This document shows positions 6,182-14,792 of a stretch of 37,323 nt of DNA, piece by piece. The stretch spans positions 1 through 37,323 of the forward strand of contig DVLI01000016.1 of assembly GCA_018715595.1 (NCBI GenBank), given 5' to 3'. The stretch comes from Candidatus Caccoplasma merdavium (GTDB lineage Bacteria; Bacteroidota; Bacteroidia; Bacteroidales; UBA11471). The position numbers and the translations under genes are program-made. Numbering within the stretch: the stretch's first letter is position 1; the number at the start of each line of letters is the position of its first letter. A model generated the notes under the pieces. It searched no databases and was not told where the DNA came from. It worked only from the letters and a program-made list of their open reading frames with translations.

Positions 6182-8644
6182 TTATCTCAGTGATGCGCCC
6201 AACTTGTTTTGCAGGTTGGTGATGACACGGCTCATAATATGCTCTATTTGCTTATCGTTGAGTGTCTTGGTTTCATCTTCAAGAAGTAACGATATGGCGT
6301 ATGACTTTTTGCCTTCGGGCAAGTTTTTCCCTTCGTACACGTCGAAGAGGGTGACCTCCTTGATGAGTTTCTTCTCGGCTTCGAAGGCGGCCTTCTCTAC
6401 TTGGGCAAAAGTGATTTGCTTGTCGAGCAACAGCGCCAAGTCGCGTTTTACGCTCGGGAACTTGGGTATGTCGGTAAAGGTAACCTTTTTCCCGGCCAGT
6501 CGCATGAGAAGCGACCAGTGCAAGTCGGCAAAGCATACCTCGGCATCGATGTCGAAACGGTGCAATACTTTGCCCGAGACGATACCCAGGCGAGCGACTT
6601 CTTTCCCGTCGCGCGTGGTAACCGACAGGGCGGCCGAGAAGAGTTCGTCGGCAGTCTGTGTCATGAGCAGGCGTCCGCTCTCCACGCCAAGGCGGGTGAA
6701 GATATTCTCGACATAGGCTTTCAACTCGAAGACATTGGTCTTCTCATCGGCATGCGCCCAATTTCCCGAAACGCGGTGTCCGGTAATCCACAGGCCAAGG
6801 TGCAGCGATTCGCTGTAAGGGTTGAGTATCTTTTGCGAAGCATCGGCCTCGGGATTGAATGAGTAGCAGTTGCCAAACTCAAAGAGATGCAGGTCGGGAC
6901 GACGGCGATTGACGTTGCGGGCAATGCTTTCCAAACCGCCGAAGAGGAGGGTCTGGCGCAAGACGCTCAGGTCGGCGCTCAGCGGGTTCATCAGTTTCAC
7001 GCAATGGCTCTCGGGGTAACTTTCCAGCGATGTGTAATAGGACGACTTGGTCAACGAGTTGTTCATGATTTCGTTGAACCCGCAACCCACGAGTTGCTCG
7101 GCCACCAAGTTTTGGAGCTGGAAACTGCTGTCGGTATCGGTTTTATAGGAAAGGTTGGAGTGTACCGTATCGGTAAACTCCACATTGTTGTATCCGTAGA
7201 TGCGGAGTATGTCTTCGATGACATCGACGTCGCGACGCACATCGACACGATAGGTGGGAACGAGCAACGACAAGACGCCGTCTTTTTCTTCTACGATTTC
7301 GATTTCGAGCGAAGCGAGTATGCTCTTGACCGTATCGCAGGGAATGGTTTTCCCTATGAGGGTATTGATGCGGTCGTAGCTGAGGGTCACGGGATAATTG
7401 GAGATGGGCTGCGGATAGACATCGACGATGTCGCCCACGATTTCTCCGCCGGCCAACTCTTTCACCAGCATGGCGGCACGTTTGAGCACATACACCGTAT
7501 TGTTGGGGTCGGCACCGCGTTCAAAACGGAACGACGAGTCGGTGCTGAGGCCGTGACGGCGAGCGGTCTTGCGCACCCACATGGGATTGAAATAGGCCGA
7601 TTCGAGGAAGACGTCGGTCGTCTGCATCGTCACGCCCGATTGCAGGCCGCCAAACACGCCGGCGATGCACATGCCCTCACGCTCGTTACATATCATGAGG
7701 TCGTGGTCGGAGAGTTTGCGCTCCACCTCATCGAGGGTGACGAAGGGGGTTCCTTCGTGCAAGGTCTTGACGATGATTTTCTCTCCGGCAATCTGTGACA
7801 CGTCGAAGCAGTGCATGGGTTGTCCCGTCTCGTGCAAGAGATAATTGGTGATGTCGACAACGTTGTTGATGGGTCGGAGACCGATGGCCAAGAGATGTTT
7901 TTTGAGCCATTCGGGACTTTCGGTCACTTTCACGTTGCGTATGGTCAGACCGCTGTATCGGGGACAGGCTTCGCTGTTCTCGACCGTCACCGAAACGGCC
8001 TTGCCGGCGGGGTCATCGATTTTGAAATCTTCGACCGAGGGGCGTTTCAGGGTGTAAGCGTACCCGTTCTGTTTGAGCCATGCGGCCAAGTCGCGGGCCA
8101 CGCCATAGTGCGATGCGGCATCGACCCGGTTGGGGGTAATGTCGACCTCCAATACATAGTCGCTTTCGAGGTTATAGTATTTTTTGGCGGGGGTGCCGGG
8201 GGCGACACCGTCGGGCAAGACGATGATGCCATCGTGCGAAGTGCCGATACCGATTTCGTCTTCGGCGCAAATCATGCCATTGCTTTCGACGCCGCGGATT
8301 TTCGATTTCTTGATGGTAAAGCTCTCTTCTCCCGCATAGAGTACGGTTCCGATGGTGGCCACGACCACCGTCTGGCCGGCAGCCACATTGGGTGCACCGC
8401 AAACGATTTGCGTGGGAAGACCGTCGCCCAAGTCGACCGTCGTGATGTGAAGGTGGTCGGAGTTGGGGTGTTCCTCACAGGTGAGCACTTTTCCTATGAC
8501 CAGCCCTTCGAGGCCGCCTTTCACGGCTTGCACCTCTTCTACTCCGCCGGTTTCGAGACCTATCGAAGTGAGGGCCGAGGCTACTTCATCGGGGGTAAGG
8601 GAAAAATCGAGATAATCTTTCAGCCAATTATAAGAGATATTCAT
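6182..8644 (-). CDS. pheT: Phenylalanine--tRNA ligase beta subunit
   Basis: The 820-residue protein has the bacterial beta-subunit layout: N-terminal region MNISYNWLKDYL, an EMAP/tRNA-binding domain (about residues 40-155, with CGAPNV), a B3/B4 editing domain (about 210-380), a B5 domain (about 405-475), a catalytic-like core, and a C-terminal anticodon-binding FDX-ACB domain (about 725-818, with FPSVKRDLALL). It pairs with the alpha subunit PheS to charge tRNA-Phe; pheS is not in this window, so the subunits are encoded apart here. It is transcribed with yebC from a promoter around 8781-8788. Confidence 0.96.
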   Translation of the reverse strand: MNISYNWLKDYLDFSLTPDEVASALTSIGLETGGVEEVQAVKGGLEGLVIGKVLTCEEHPNSDHLHITTVDLGDGLPTQIVCGAPNVAAGQTVVVATIGTVLYAGEESFTIKKSKIRGVESNGMICAEDEIGIGTSHDGIIVLPDGVAPGTPAKKYYNLESDYVLEVDITPNRVDAASHYGVARDLAAWLKQNGYAYTLKRPSVEDFKIDDPAGKAVSVTVENSEACPRYSGLTIRNVKVTESPEWLKKHLLAIGLRPINNVVDITNYLLHETGQPMHCFDVSQIAGEKIIVKTLHEGTPFVTLDEVERKLSDHDLMICNEREGMCIAGVFGGLQSGVTMQTTDVFLESAYFNPMWVRKTARRHGLSTDSSFRFERGADPNNTVYVLKRAAMLVKELAGGEIVGDIVDVYPQPISNYPVTLSYDRINTLIGKTIPCDTVKSILASLEIEIVEEKDGVLSLLVPTYRVDVRRDVDVIEDILRIYGYNNVEFTDTVHSNLSYKTDTDSSFQLQNLVAEQLVGCGFNEIMNNSLTKSSYYTSLESYPESHCVKLMNPLSADLSVLRQTLLFGGLESIARNVNRRRPDLHLFEFGNCYSFNPEADASQKILNPYSESLHLGLWITGHRVSGNWAHADEKTNVFELKAYVENIFTRLGVESGRLLMTQTADELFSAALSVTTRDGKEVARLGIVSGKVLHRFDIDAEVCFADLHWSLLMRLAGKKVTFTDIPKFPSVKRDLALLLDKQITFAQVEKAAFEAEKKLIKEVTLFDVYEGKNLPEGKKSYAISLLLEDETKTLNDKQIEHIMSRVITNLQNKLGASLR

Positions 8645-8654
8645 AACGTATGAT

Positions 8655-8771
8655 TTATTTCATTATCAGCGCAAATGCGACCAAGGAAAGAGGCCGGGTC
8701 TCTATGATTCCCGAAGAGGCTGCAAAACAGGTTTCGTCCTCTCCGCCAACGCGGTGTTTCCCGTCATTCAT
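8655..8771 (-). other. Possible 38-codon leader ORF ahead of pheT
   Basis: An ATG-initiated frame of 38 codons lies in the pheT leader and stops 10 bp before the pheT start. Translation gives a peptide with two Phe residues and no Phe cluster, so classical attenuation is not supported. Its start would be only a few bases after the presumed transcription start. It could be chance. Confidence 0.25.
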
Positions 8772-8780
8772 TCAGGCTTG

Positions 8781-8788
8781 CAAAGATA
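8781..8788 (-). promoter_or_regulatory. -7 promoter element for pheT
   Basis: On the minus strand this reads TATCTTTG, about 137 bp upstream of the pheT start, implying a leader of around 130 nt. No exact -33 TTTG is found at 19 bp. Confidence 0.6.
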
Positions 8789-8827
8789 ATAAGATTATTT
8801 GTTTCTCTGTGTTTTTTTACCGGCTTT

Positions 8828-9733
8828 TTACCGTACAACCCGTTGGAATGAGGCGGGAATCGGCGTTTCGAAGAGCATGTCGCGACGGGTGATGGGGTGC
8901 ACGAAACGCAGACGACAGGCATGGAGGGAGAGACGCCCGAGCGGATTGCTCTTGGCGCCATATTTGCGGTCGCCGGCAATGCTGTGACCCAAGTCGGACA
9001 TGTGCACACGAATCTGGTTTTTGCGGCCGGTGGCCAACTGCAATTCGACGAGCGAATAGCGGCCGTTGGTGGCCAGGACTTCATAACGGGTCAAGGCATA
9101 TTGGCCGTTTTCCTTATCGTCGGACGAATAGACCTGAAATGCGGCATTCTCTTTGAGATAGGAGGCCACCTCCCCTTTGACGGGTGTAAGCTCGCCCTCG
9201 ACGACGGCGACATAGCGGCGGTCGAGCACCATATCGTTCCACGAACGTTGCATTTTCTCTTGTATACCCTGACTCTTGGCAAACATCATCAATCCCGAGG
9301 TATCCCGGTCGAGACGATGCAAAACAAAGATGCGGTTGGCGGGATTGTCCTGACGCACATAGTCGCTGAGTATGTGATAGGCGGTGTTGGCCTTGACCCT
9401 GTCGGTCGAGACCGACAGAAGCCCATAGCCCTTGTCTACGACGATGAGGAATTCGTCTTCATAGACAATGCGCAAACGGGGGTGACGGAACTCCTTGTAA
9501 CCCCTTGTGTAATTGATGGTAAGCTCATCGCCGACATGCAGCGGGGCATCGAACCGGGTCGTCGGGGTATGGTTCACGGCTATCTGGCGATGCGCCAAAT
9601 AGGATTTGACCGTCGTTTTGCTGCGGTCGGAAAATATTTCCAACAGATATTCGAGAAGGGGCATATTCTTCTCGACCTTGAACACCTCTATCTTGTCGGG
9701 ACCGCGACGCCCGCGTGATTTTTTCTTCTCCAT
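8828..9733 (-). CDS. RluA-family 23S rRNA/tRNA pseudouridine synthase with S4 domain
   Basis: The 301-residue protein carries an N-terminal RNA-binding S4 domain (about residues 24-75, including TTVKSYLAHRQIAVN) followed by an RluA catalytic domain. The signature HRLDRDTSG lies at 139-147 with the catalytic aspartate at Asp142, and GRKNQIRVHM matches the second conserved region. It converts uridine to pseudouridine in RNA; the exact target (RluC, RluD or other) cannot be read from the sequence. The N-terminal dozen residues are basic and variable. It is monocistronic, with a TATCTTTG element at 9807-9814. Confidence 0.9.
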   Translation of the reverse strand: MEKKKSRGRRGPDKIEVFKVEKNMPLLEYLLEIFSDRSKTTVKSYLAHRQIAVNHTPTTRFDAPLHVGDELTINYTRGYKEFRHPRLRIVYEDEFLIVVDKGYGLLSVSTDRVKANTAYHILSDYVRQDNPANRIFVLHRLDRDTSGLMMFAKSQGIQEKMQRSWNDMVLDRRYVAVVEGELTPVKGEVASYLKENAAFQVYSSDDKENGQYALTRYEVLATNGRYSLVELQLATGRKNQIRVHMSDLGHSIAGDRKYGAKSNPLGRLSLHACRLRFVHPITRRDMLFETPIPASFQRVVR

Positions 9734-9806
9734 AAAATGGTTCTCCTGTCATGCAAAATTTTTCGTTCGGCAGGTCGTGACGCGCCACGGCTTCCGACAT
9801 GCCCCG

Positions 9807-9814
9807 CAAAGATA
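9807..9814 (-). promoter_or_regulatory. -7 promoter element for the RluA-family gene
   Basis: On the minus strand this reads TATCTTTG, 74 bp upstream of the start at 9733. Confidence 0.55.
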
Positions 9815-9938
9815 CACAAATTAAGGGGAATCCCCGCTCCAAAAGGCGATAATATCACAATGCGCGGCCTAAATCAAGGCCATGAAGTGACACATCGGAA
9901 GATTGGTACAGGAAAACACAAGATTTTAAAAAAGTTGT

Positions 9939-9969
9939 TTTGCCATTACATAAAATCTCGCTACCTTTG
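9939..9969 (+). promoter_or_regulatory. Complete -33/-7 promoter for psd
   Basis: TTTG at 9939-9942 is separated by exactly 19 bp from TACCTTTG at 9962-9969, the ideal spacing for the Bacteroidota primary sigma factor. The ATG at 10010 follows after about 40 bp, supporting that start rather than the longer upstream open frame. Confidence 0.8.
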
Positions 9970-10009
9970 TAAAAAATATATAGGCCATCAGTACATATTC
10001 ACAGGAAAC

Positions 10010-10678
10010 ATGAAAGTCAAAATACATAGAGAAGGAAGAAACATTCTCATCGTTCTATTCCTCATTCTACTCATCGTAAATGGGTTACTCTATTATTTTT
10101 GTCCTATACACCTTCTCAACCTGATTATCCTCATCGCATCGATAGTCTTTTTTACGCTGGTTCTCAATTTCTTCCGTTCGCCCCGGCGACACTTTCCCGG
10201 AGAAACCCGCAACACGGTGGTGGCTCCGGCCGATGGGACCGTCGTTGTGACCGAAGAGGTGATGGAAAATGAATATTTCCACGAGAAACGCATGCAAGTC
10301 TCGATATTCATGAATTTGGTCAACGTGCATGCCAACTGGACTCCCGTGAACGGCACCGTCATGCATGTAAGCCACCAAAACGGCCGCTACATGGCCGCGT
10401 GGTTGCCCAAGTCGAGTACCGAAAACGAACGTTCGACCATCGTCATCAAAGCCGAGAACGGACAAGAAATTCTCATGCGTCAAATCGCCGGTGCCTTGGC
10501 CCGACGCATCGTCACCTATGCCGAACCGGGTGAGGCGTGCCAAATCGACGAGCACATCGGGTTTATCAAATTCGGTTCGAGAGTAGACCTTTATCTTCCG
10601 CTCGATGCCGAAATACTGGTGAAACTCAACGACAAAACCGTGGGCAACATCACACAAGTGGCTCGCCTGCACTCGTGA
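10010..10678 (+). CDS. psd: Phosphatidylserine decarboxylase proenzyme
   Basis: The enzyme removes CO2 from phosphatidylserine to form phosphatidylethanolamine. The 222-residue protein belongs to the short PSD type. It has a hydrophobic N-terminal membrane segment (about residues 11-52), PADG (Asp75), VNVHANW (His107) and FGSR near residue 190, where self-cleavage before Ser190 would create the pyruvoyl group. The open frame extends to 9737, but the promoter at 9939-9969 and the family start favour 10010. It lies 40 bp upstream of pssA, which makes its substrate, so the two form a phospholipid operon. Confidence 0.93.
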   Translation: MKVKIHREGRNILIVLFLILLIVNGLLYYFCPIHLLNLIILIASIVFFTLVLNFFRSPRRHFPGETRNTVVAPADGTVVVTEEVMENEYFHEKRMQVSIFMNLVNVHANWTPVNGTVMHVSHQNGRYMAAWLPKSSTENERSTIVIKAENGQEILMRQIAGALARRIVTYAEPGEACQIDEHIGFIKFGSRVDLYLPLDAEILVKLNDKTVGNITQVARLHS

Positions 10679-10718
10679 TGTTCCTGGCCATAACAACAAC
10701 CTTCAACGCATAAACACC

Positions 10719-11405
10719 ATGAAACGGCTTTCGTCATACATACCCAATGTCATTACCTGCTGCAATCTCTTGGCCGGCTGTCTGGCTTGTATCTTTGCCT
10801 TGAAAAGCGCTTTTGAGACAGCCTCCGCCTGCATCATCATTGCTGCCGTATGCGATTTTCTCGACGGGTTGTCGGCCCGCCTGCTCCACGCCTACTCTCC
10901 CATGGGCAAAGAACTCGACTCCCTCTCCGACCTCGTAAGTTTCGGATTGGCACCGGGTCTCATGATTTACACGTTGCTGAGCGACTACTTGCTCCTCCCC
11001 TACGGAAACTTCTCGAACCTGGCCTACATCGCTTTACTGATACCGGTTGCCGGCGGATTGCGTCTGGCCAAATTCAATATCGACGACCGGCAGAGCACCT
11101 CATTTATCGGGCTACCCATTCCGGCCAATGCGCTCTTTTGGATAGGCGTCTGCTTTGCCGATACGCGCAACTGGCACCCGGGCATCATTTTGGGGCTGAT
11201 ACTTCTCTTCTCATTCCTCATGGTATCGAATCTCCCCATGTTCTCTCTGAAAGCGTCGAACTTGTCGTGGAGCGACAATAAATTGCGTTATATCCTGGTC
11301 ATCACGGCACTGGGACTCATCATTTGGCTCGGCCCCACCGGTCTGGCAGGAGCCATCATCGCCTACATACTCCTTTCGCTGGCAGCCTTGCTGGGGAAAA
11401 GATAA
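10719..11405 (+). CDS. pssA: CDP-diacylglycerol--serine O-phosphatidyltransferase
   Basis: This membrane enzyme joins serine to CDP-diacylglycerol, producing phosphatidylserine for the adjacent decarboxylase. The 228-residue protein has several transmembrane helices and the complete CDP-alcohol phosphotransferase motif D-x2-DG-x2-AR-x8-G-x3-D-x3-D, with Asp46, Asp49-Gly50, Ala53-Arg54, Gly63, Asp67 and Asp71. All metal and catalytic residues are present. It follows psd at 40 bp, consistent with co-transcription. Confidence 0.94.
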   Translation: MKRLSSYIPNVITCCNLLAGCLACIFALKSAFETASACIIIAAVCDFLDGLSARLLHAYSPMGKELDSLSDLVSFGLAPGLMIYTLLSDYLLLPYGNFSNLAYIALLIPVAGGLRLAKFNIDDRQSTSFIGLPIPANALFWIGVCFADTRNWHPGIILGLILLFSFLMVSNLPMFSLKASNLSWSDNKLRYILVITALGLIIWLGPTGLAGAIIAYILLSLAALLGKR

Positions 11406-11460
11406 AAGGTTTTTTATCATCGTTTTAGATAATATATATCTACCGATGTGAATGTTGTCG

Positions 11461-11468
11461 TATCTTTA
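11461..11468 (+). promoter_or_regulatory. Possible -7 promoter element for the DUF4834-like gene
   Basis: TATCTTTA differs from TAnnTTTG at the last base and lies 40 bp before the start at 11508. It may allow expression independent of psd-pssA. Confidence 0.35.
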
Positions 11469-11507
11469 CGACCTCTTTCTCATACCAAAAAATTCAAAAA
11501 CCAAGAA

Positions 11508-11762
11508 ATGTTCATATTCCAATTTATAATCTTTATCGGATTTATCCTGTTGCTCGTGGTACTTGGATTTGTATTCCGCATCATGAGCGCATTCGGCGGA
11601 CGGGCCCGATACCGGTCGTTCAGCACCCATCGACAGGAAGAGAATGGCTCACAGGCTCACTCATACACCGAAGATGCCGAGCCGAAAAAGCGGCGCAAGA
11701 AAAAAATCTTCGACCAGTCTGTCGGCGAATATGTCGACTTCGAAGAAATCAAAGACAAATAA
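11508..11762 (+). CDS. DUF4834-like small membrane protein
   Basis: The 84-residue protein has one N-terminal transmembrane helix (about residues 4-24) and a polar tail containing a basic patch (KKRRKKKIF) and a terminal GEYVDFEEIKD. That combination resembles the Bacteroidota-restricted DUF4834 family, whose function is unknown. The open frame begins at 11448, but residues before 11508 look like leader sequence and the family begins at the helix. It lies 102 bp after pssA and ends before a strong bidirectional terminator. The name is from memory of the family's pattern and would be settled by a Pfam search. Confidence 0.7.
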   Translation: MFIFQFIIFIGFILLLVVLGFVFRIMSAFGGRARYRSFSTHRQEENGSQAHSYTEDAEPKKRRKKKIFDQSVGEYVDFEEIKDK

Positions 11763-11786
11763 ACTGTTCTTATCCTGTTTTACACA

Positions 11787-11821
11787 CAAGAAGGCCACGC
11801 AAGACATGCGTGGCCTTCTTG
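11787..11821. terminator. Bidirectional terminator
   Basis: A perfect 14-bp stem, CAAGAAGGCCACGC with GCGTGGCCTTCTTG around a 7-nt loop, lies between two convergent genes (DUF4834-like and SLC13-type). Confidence 0.85.
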
Positions 11822-11837
11822 GTTATCTATTAAAACG

Positions 11838-13673
11838 CTAAAAGGGGAAAAGCAAAGGCAAGACAAATATCATAACGATACCGAGAATCAGTTGCAGGGG
11901 TAATCCCACCTTGACATAATCCATAAACGTGTATTTACCGGCCGACATCACCAAGGCATTGGGCGGCGTGGAAAAGGGCGAAGCAAAACACATGCTCGCG
12001 GCCACGGTAACGGCAAACAGATAGGGATAAGGGCTCACCCCGAGACTTAGCGCCGATTGCATGGCGATAGGAGCCATCAGCACAGCCGTAGCCGTGTTGC
12101 TGATAAACATCGTCATCAACGATGTGGTGAAATAGATTCCGGCCAACAAAGCCAACGACCCGTAATCGCCCAAACCTGAAACGAGAGCCGTGGAGATAGC
12201 CGCCGAAGCTCCGGTCTTTTCGAGAGCCACCGACATGGGCATCATGGCCGCAATGAGCACAATGCTCTCCCAGTTGATGATGCGATAGGCATCATCGGCA
12301 TTGCGCAGGCAGCCGGTAAAGACCATAAGCACAGCAGCAATGATGACAGCCATCACCGATGGCACCCACTCGAAAATCATCGCCAAAATCATGAGCACCA
12401 TAATAAGTGCCGCCACGGGAGCCTTGCGGTCGATGGTCTCTTTCGAGACCTGCTCGAGAGGCTGTCCCAGCACCACCCAATCATTCTGCTCCCGACTCAT
12501 GCGGGCAATGTCTTTCCACTCACCCTGCACGAGCAATGCATCGCCGCGACGCATCGAGAAGTCGCGCAAATCGTGCAGGTAATAGGTATCATTGCGCTGT
12601 ATGCCCAGGATATTGATATTAAATTTCTCCCGGAAACCGCAATCACGCACGGTGACATTGTGTAAAGAGGAGTTGTGCAACAAAAGCACCTCGGCAATTC
12701 CTATTTTGTCCGACTCGGAAGAACTATTCAAGGCATCGAGCTGACAAAGGGCATTTTCCTCGGCCATCCGGGTTACCCGGTCGGCATCACCCGACAAGTA
12801 GAGTATATCGCCCCCCTGTATCACGGTATGCGGCCCGGCGGTTATATGATCGTAGATGTTACTGAACAGGGAGCGGTTCGATGTTATCTTGCGCCGTATC
12901 TCCATGACACTCACTCCATAACGGTTCGGGACATCGAGTGTCTGCAACATTTTTCCGCAACAAGGGGCATCGGCGGGGACCTGCACTCTGAACAGCCGCT
13001 GTTCGAGACGGTACTCCCGCAAAAGGTCTTCGGTCGAAGGGTGCGATTTCTTCTCATCTTCGGTGTGTCGCACCTTGTTGGACAGGAACCATTTCGACAA
13101 GGGTATCAAGACGATGATTCCAACGGCGATGCATACAAGGCCCACCGGAGTAAAGGAGAAAAACGAGAGAGGCTCCCATCCGGCATCGACAAGCGTTTCT
13201 TGAATCACAAGGTTGGGCGGCGTACCGATGAGGGTAAGCATCCCCCCCATGCTGCTGGCAAAAGCAAGCGGCATGAGCAATCGCGAAGGCGACATGTTGG
13301 CGCTGTTGGCCAAGCTCACCACAATGGGTAACATAAGTGCCACCGTCCCGGTGTTGCTCACAAAAGCCCCTACAAATGAGGTGACCACCATGACAAGGAT
13401 AAAAAGGAGAAACTGGTTCTGCCCCGCCGTGCGCATGATGCGGCCACTGACCATCTTGGCCAGACCCGTCTGAAAGATGGCTCCTCCCACGACAAAAAGG
13501 CCAATCATCATGATGACGACACTGTTTGAAAATCCACTCAATGCCTCGGCCGGCGTGAGGATTCCGCACAACACCAGCAACACGAGAGAACAGAGTGCGA
13601 TGAGATCGGAACGAATTTTCCCAATCATGAAAAAGATGGCCGACAAGACCAGTATAACAATCGTTGCTATCAT
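11838..13673 (-). CDS. SLC13-type anion permease with central TrkA-C (RCK) domains
   Basis: From the chosen start at 13673 the protein is 611 residues. The N-terminal and C-terminal halves are blocks of transmembrane helices; the N-terminal half contains SNTGTVALMLP and the C-terminal half SNTATAVLMAP, the paired signature of divalent anion:Na+ symporters. The centre (about residues 190-400) is soluble and looks like two TrkA-C/RCK domains. Such proteins carry sulfate, dicarboxylates or similar anions; the substrate here is unknown. The open frame extends to 13733, but that would place the start upstream of the predicted transcription start, so 13673 is preferred. It is monocistronic. Confidence 0.85.
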   Translation of the reverse strand: MIATIVILVLSAIFFMIGKIRSDLIALCSLVLLVLCGILTPAEALSGFSNSVVIMMIGLFVVGGAIFQTGLAKMVSGRIMRTAGQNQFLLFILVMVVTSFVGAFVSNTGTVALMLPIVVSLANSANMSPSRLLMPLAFASSMGGMLTLIGTPPNLVIQETLVDAGWEPLSFFSFTPVGLVCIAVGIIVLIPLSKWFLSNKVRHTEDEKKSHPSTEDLLREYRLEQRLFRVQVPADAPCCGKMLQTLDVPNRYGVSVMEIRRKITSNRSLFSNIYDHITAGPHTVIQGGDILYLSGDADRVTRMAEENALCQLDALNSSSESDKIGIAEVLLLHNSSLHNVTVRDCGFREKFNINILGIQRNDTYYLHDLRDFSMRRGDALLVQGEWKDIARMSREQNDWVVLGQPLEQVSKETIDRKAPVAALIMVLMILAMIFEWVPSVMAVIIAAVLMVFTGCLRNADDAYRIINWESIVLIAAMMPMSVALEKTGASAAISTALVSGLGDYGSLALLAGIYFTTSLMTMFISNTATAVLMAPIAMQSALSLGVSPYPYLFAVTVAASMCFASPFSTPPNALVMSAGKYTFMDYVKVGLPLQLILGIVMIFVLPLLFPF

Positions 13674-13694
13674 ATTTTCAGCGTTTAAGGATAG

Positions 13695-13702
13695 CAAAGA
13701 TA
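13695..13702 (-). promoter_or_regulatory. -7 promoter element for the SLC13-type gene
   Basis: Minus-strand TATCTTTG, with CTTG about 19 bp further upstream (13722-13725) as a weak -33. It lies inside the longer open frame and so argues for translation starting at 13673 with a short leader. Confidence 0.65.
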
Positions 13703-13726
13703 GCATTTTTTCGAGAAGTACCAAGA

Positions 13727-13773
13727 AAGACAAGGGCGGGGAAGATAAAAGTTATCTTTCCCGCCCTTGTCTT
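13727..13773. terminator. Very long hairpin terminator
   Basis: Arms 13727-13748 and 13752-13773 pair over 22 bp with one G-T wobble and a 3-nt loop. It lies between the broken esterase/FecR region and the SLC13 promoter, so it most likely ends minus-strand transcripts from that region. Confidence 0.8.
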
Positions 13774-13801
13774 CAAAACCGTCCAAACGACAGATAACCA
13801 G

Positions 13802-14062
13802 TCATAAAACGTAACGTTGGAGAAAGCGGAAAATCTCTTCGAGCGCCTCCTCGGCAAAGACATCGGGCAGGTCGGGAATCTCTTCCTGTCGGCACGTCAC
13901 ACAATGTTGGAACATGTGATTGAGCCCCGGAAGTGCCACGGTCCTGTAATGACGGTTTCCCCCAAATGCAGCAAAGAGTAGAGCGATTGCAGATTGGGTC
14001 CCGCGGGCACCATGATGTCACAATCACCGTTCAGGGCCAATACCGGCACCTTCACACGGGGG
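13802..14062 (-). pseudogene. C-terminal fragment of an alpha/beta-hydrolase (esterase), frameshifted
   Basis: On the minus strand the frame running KVPVLALNGDCDIMVPAGPN resembles the C-terminal third of alpha/beta-hydrolases, where a strand ending in an aspartate precedes the last helix. Around 13930-13960 the match jumps to another frame, which continues VALPGLNHMFQHC (the segment with the catalytic histidine) and ends in a helix before the stop at 13802-13804. A net loss of one base (or gain of two) is needed. No N-terminal two-thirds or serine nucleophile exists upstream; instead the sequence joins a truncated FecR gene at about 14062. I read it as a decayed remnant. Confidence 0.75.
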
Positions 14063-14662
14063 CAACTGCGAGTCGGCATTGATATGCACTCGCGTACCGT
14101 CGGAAAGTGTAATGCGGTATTCGCCGCCCCGGGGCACAACGATGGTATGGCTTTCGACCTTCGATTTCGGAGCCACCGAAGAAGAGTACGTTATCGCGCC
14201 ATCTTCCATCTGTGCCGAAAGCGAATCATCGAGAGCAATCGTCCTTTCACCTTGCCCCGTAAGCGCCAGTTCGGTACCGTTGTCCATGAGGAGAATGGCC
14301 TGCGTTGCACCGGGTGTTACTTCGCTAAGGGTAAAACCGGGGACCTCGGGCTCCTCTTTCTGTGCGAACCAAATCGATAACGCCACAAAGGGCAGAACGA
14401 CAGCGGCGTAATAAATGACCCGACGGGGTGTCACCCGGCCGATGCGCCGACGAACCGAACGCACGAAACGATGTTTGGCGTTTTCAGAATCCACCGCCGC
14501 ATAACGACGATATTTCAAGACAAAATCGTTGCGTTCCTGCAACGAACGAAGCCGAGCTTCACGCTCGGGCGATTGTCCAACCCAGCGACGCAGCACGCCG
14601 GCTTCTTCTTCGGATAGGGTACCTGAGAGGTATTTGGCTATAAGCCGCTCGATATATTCCAT
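14024..14662 (-). pseudogene. FecR-family anti-sigma factor, truncated by fusion to an esterase remnant
   Basis: The 212-codon frame starts as a typical Bacteroidota FecR protein: N-terminal sigma-binding helices (MEYIERLIAKYLSGTLSEEE), a transmembrane helix (about residues 83-99) and the start of the periplasmic FecR domain (VVPRGGEYRITLSDGTRV, 176-192). After NADSQL (residue 200) the family resemblance stops, and the last 12 codons are read out of frame from the esterase fragment. The remaining FecR domain and the C-terminal DUF4974-type domain, expected in a protein of about 320-390 residues, are absent. It sits 130 bp downstream of a broken ECF sigma gene. No SusC-like gene follows it, unlike intact sigma/FecR loci. 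Confidence 0.8.
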
Positions 14663-14792
14663 ATATACATTTGTTATCCTCTTTCATTATAAAGACAACA
14701 AATGACAGCAATCGAGGTACATAAAATTCAAAAAAATATTATTTATTGTATCGATTTATCAAAAAGACAGAAAATCGTTATCGAAACGAATC

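Noticed and set aside
6887..7798. 303-residue plus-strand frame within pheT
   Set aside because: It is antisense to pheT with no recognisable domain or start context.
8645..8780. T-box or Phe-rich attenuator ahead of pheT
   Set aside because: No T-box motif, no Phe-codon cluster and no clear terminator/antiterminator pair.
13734..13801. Inverted repeat near 13727-13773 as an insertion-sequence end
   Set aside because: It is a single tight hairpin with a 3-nt loop, without a partner repeat, target duplication or transposase.
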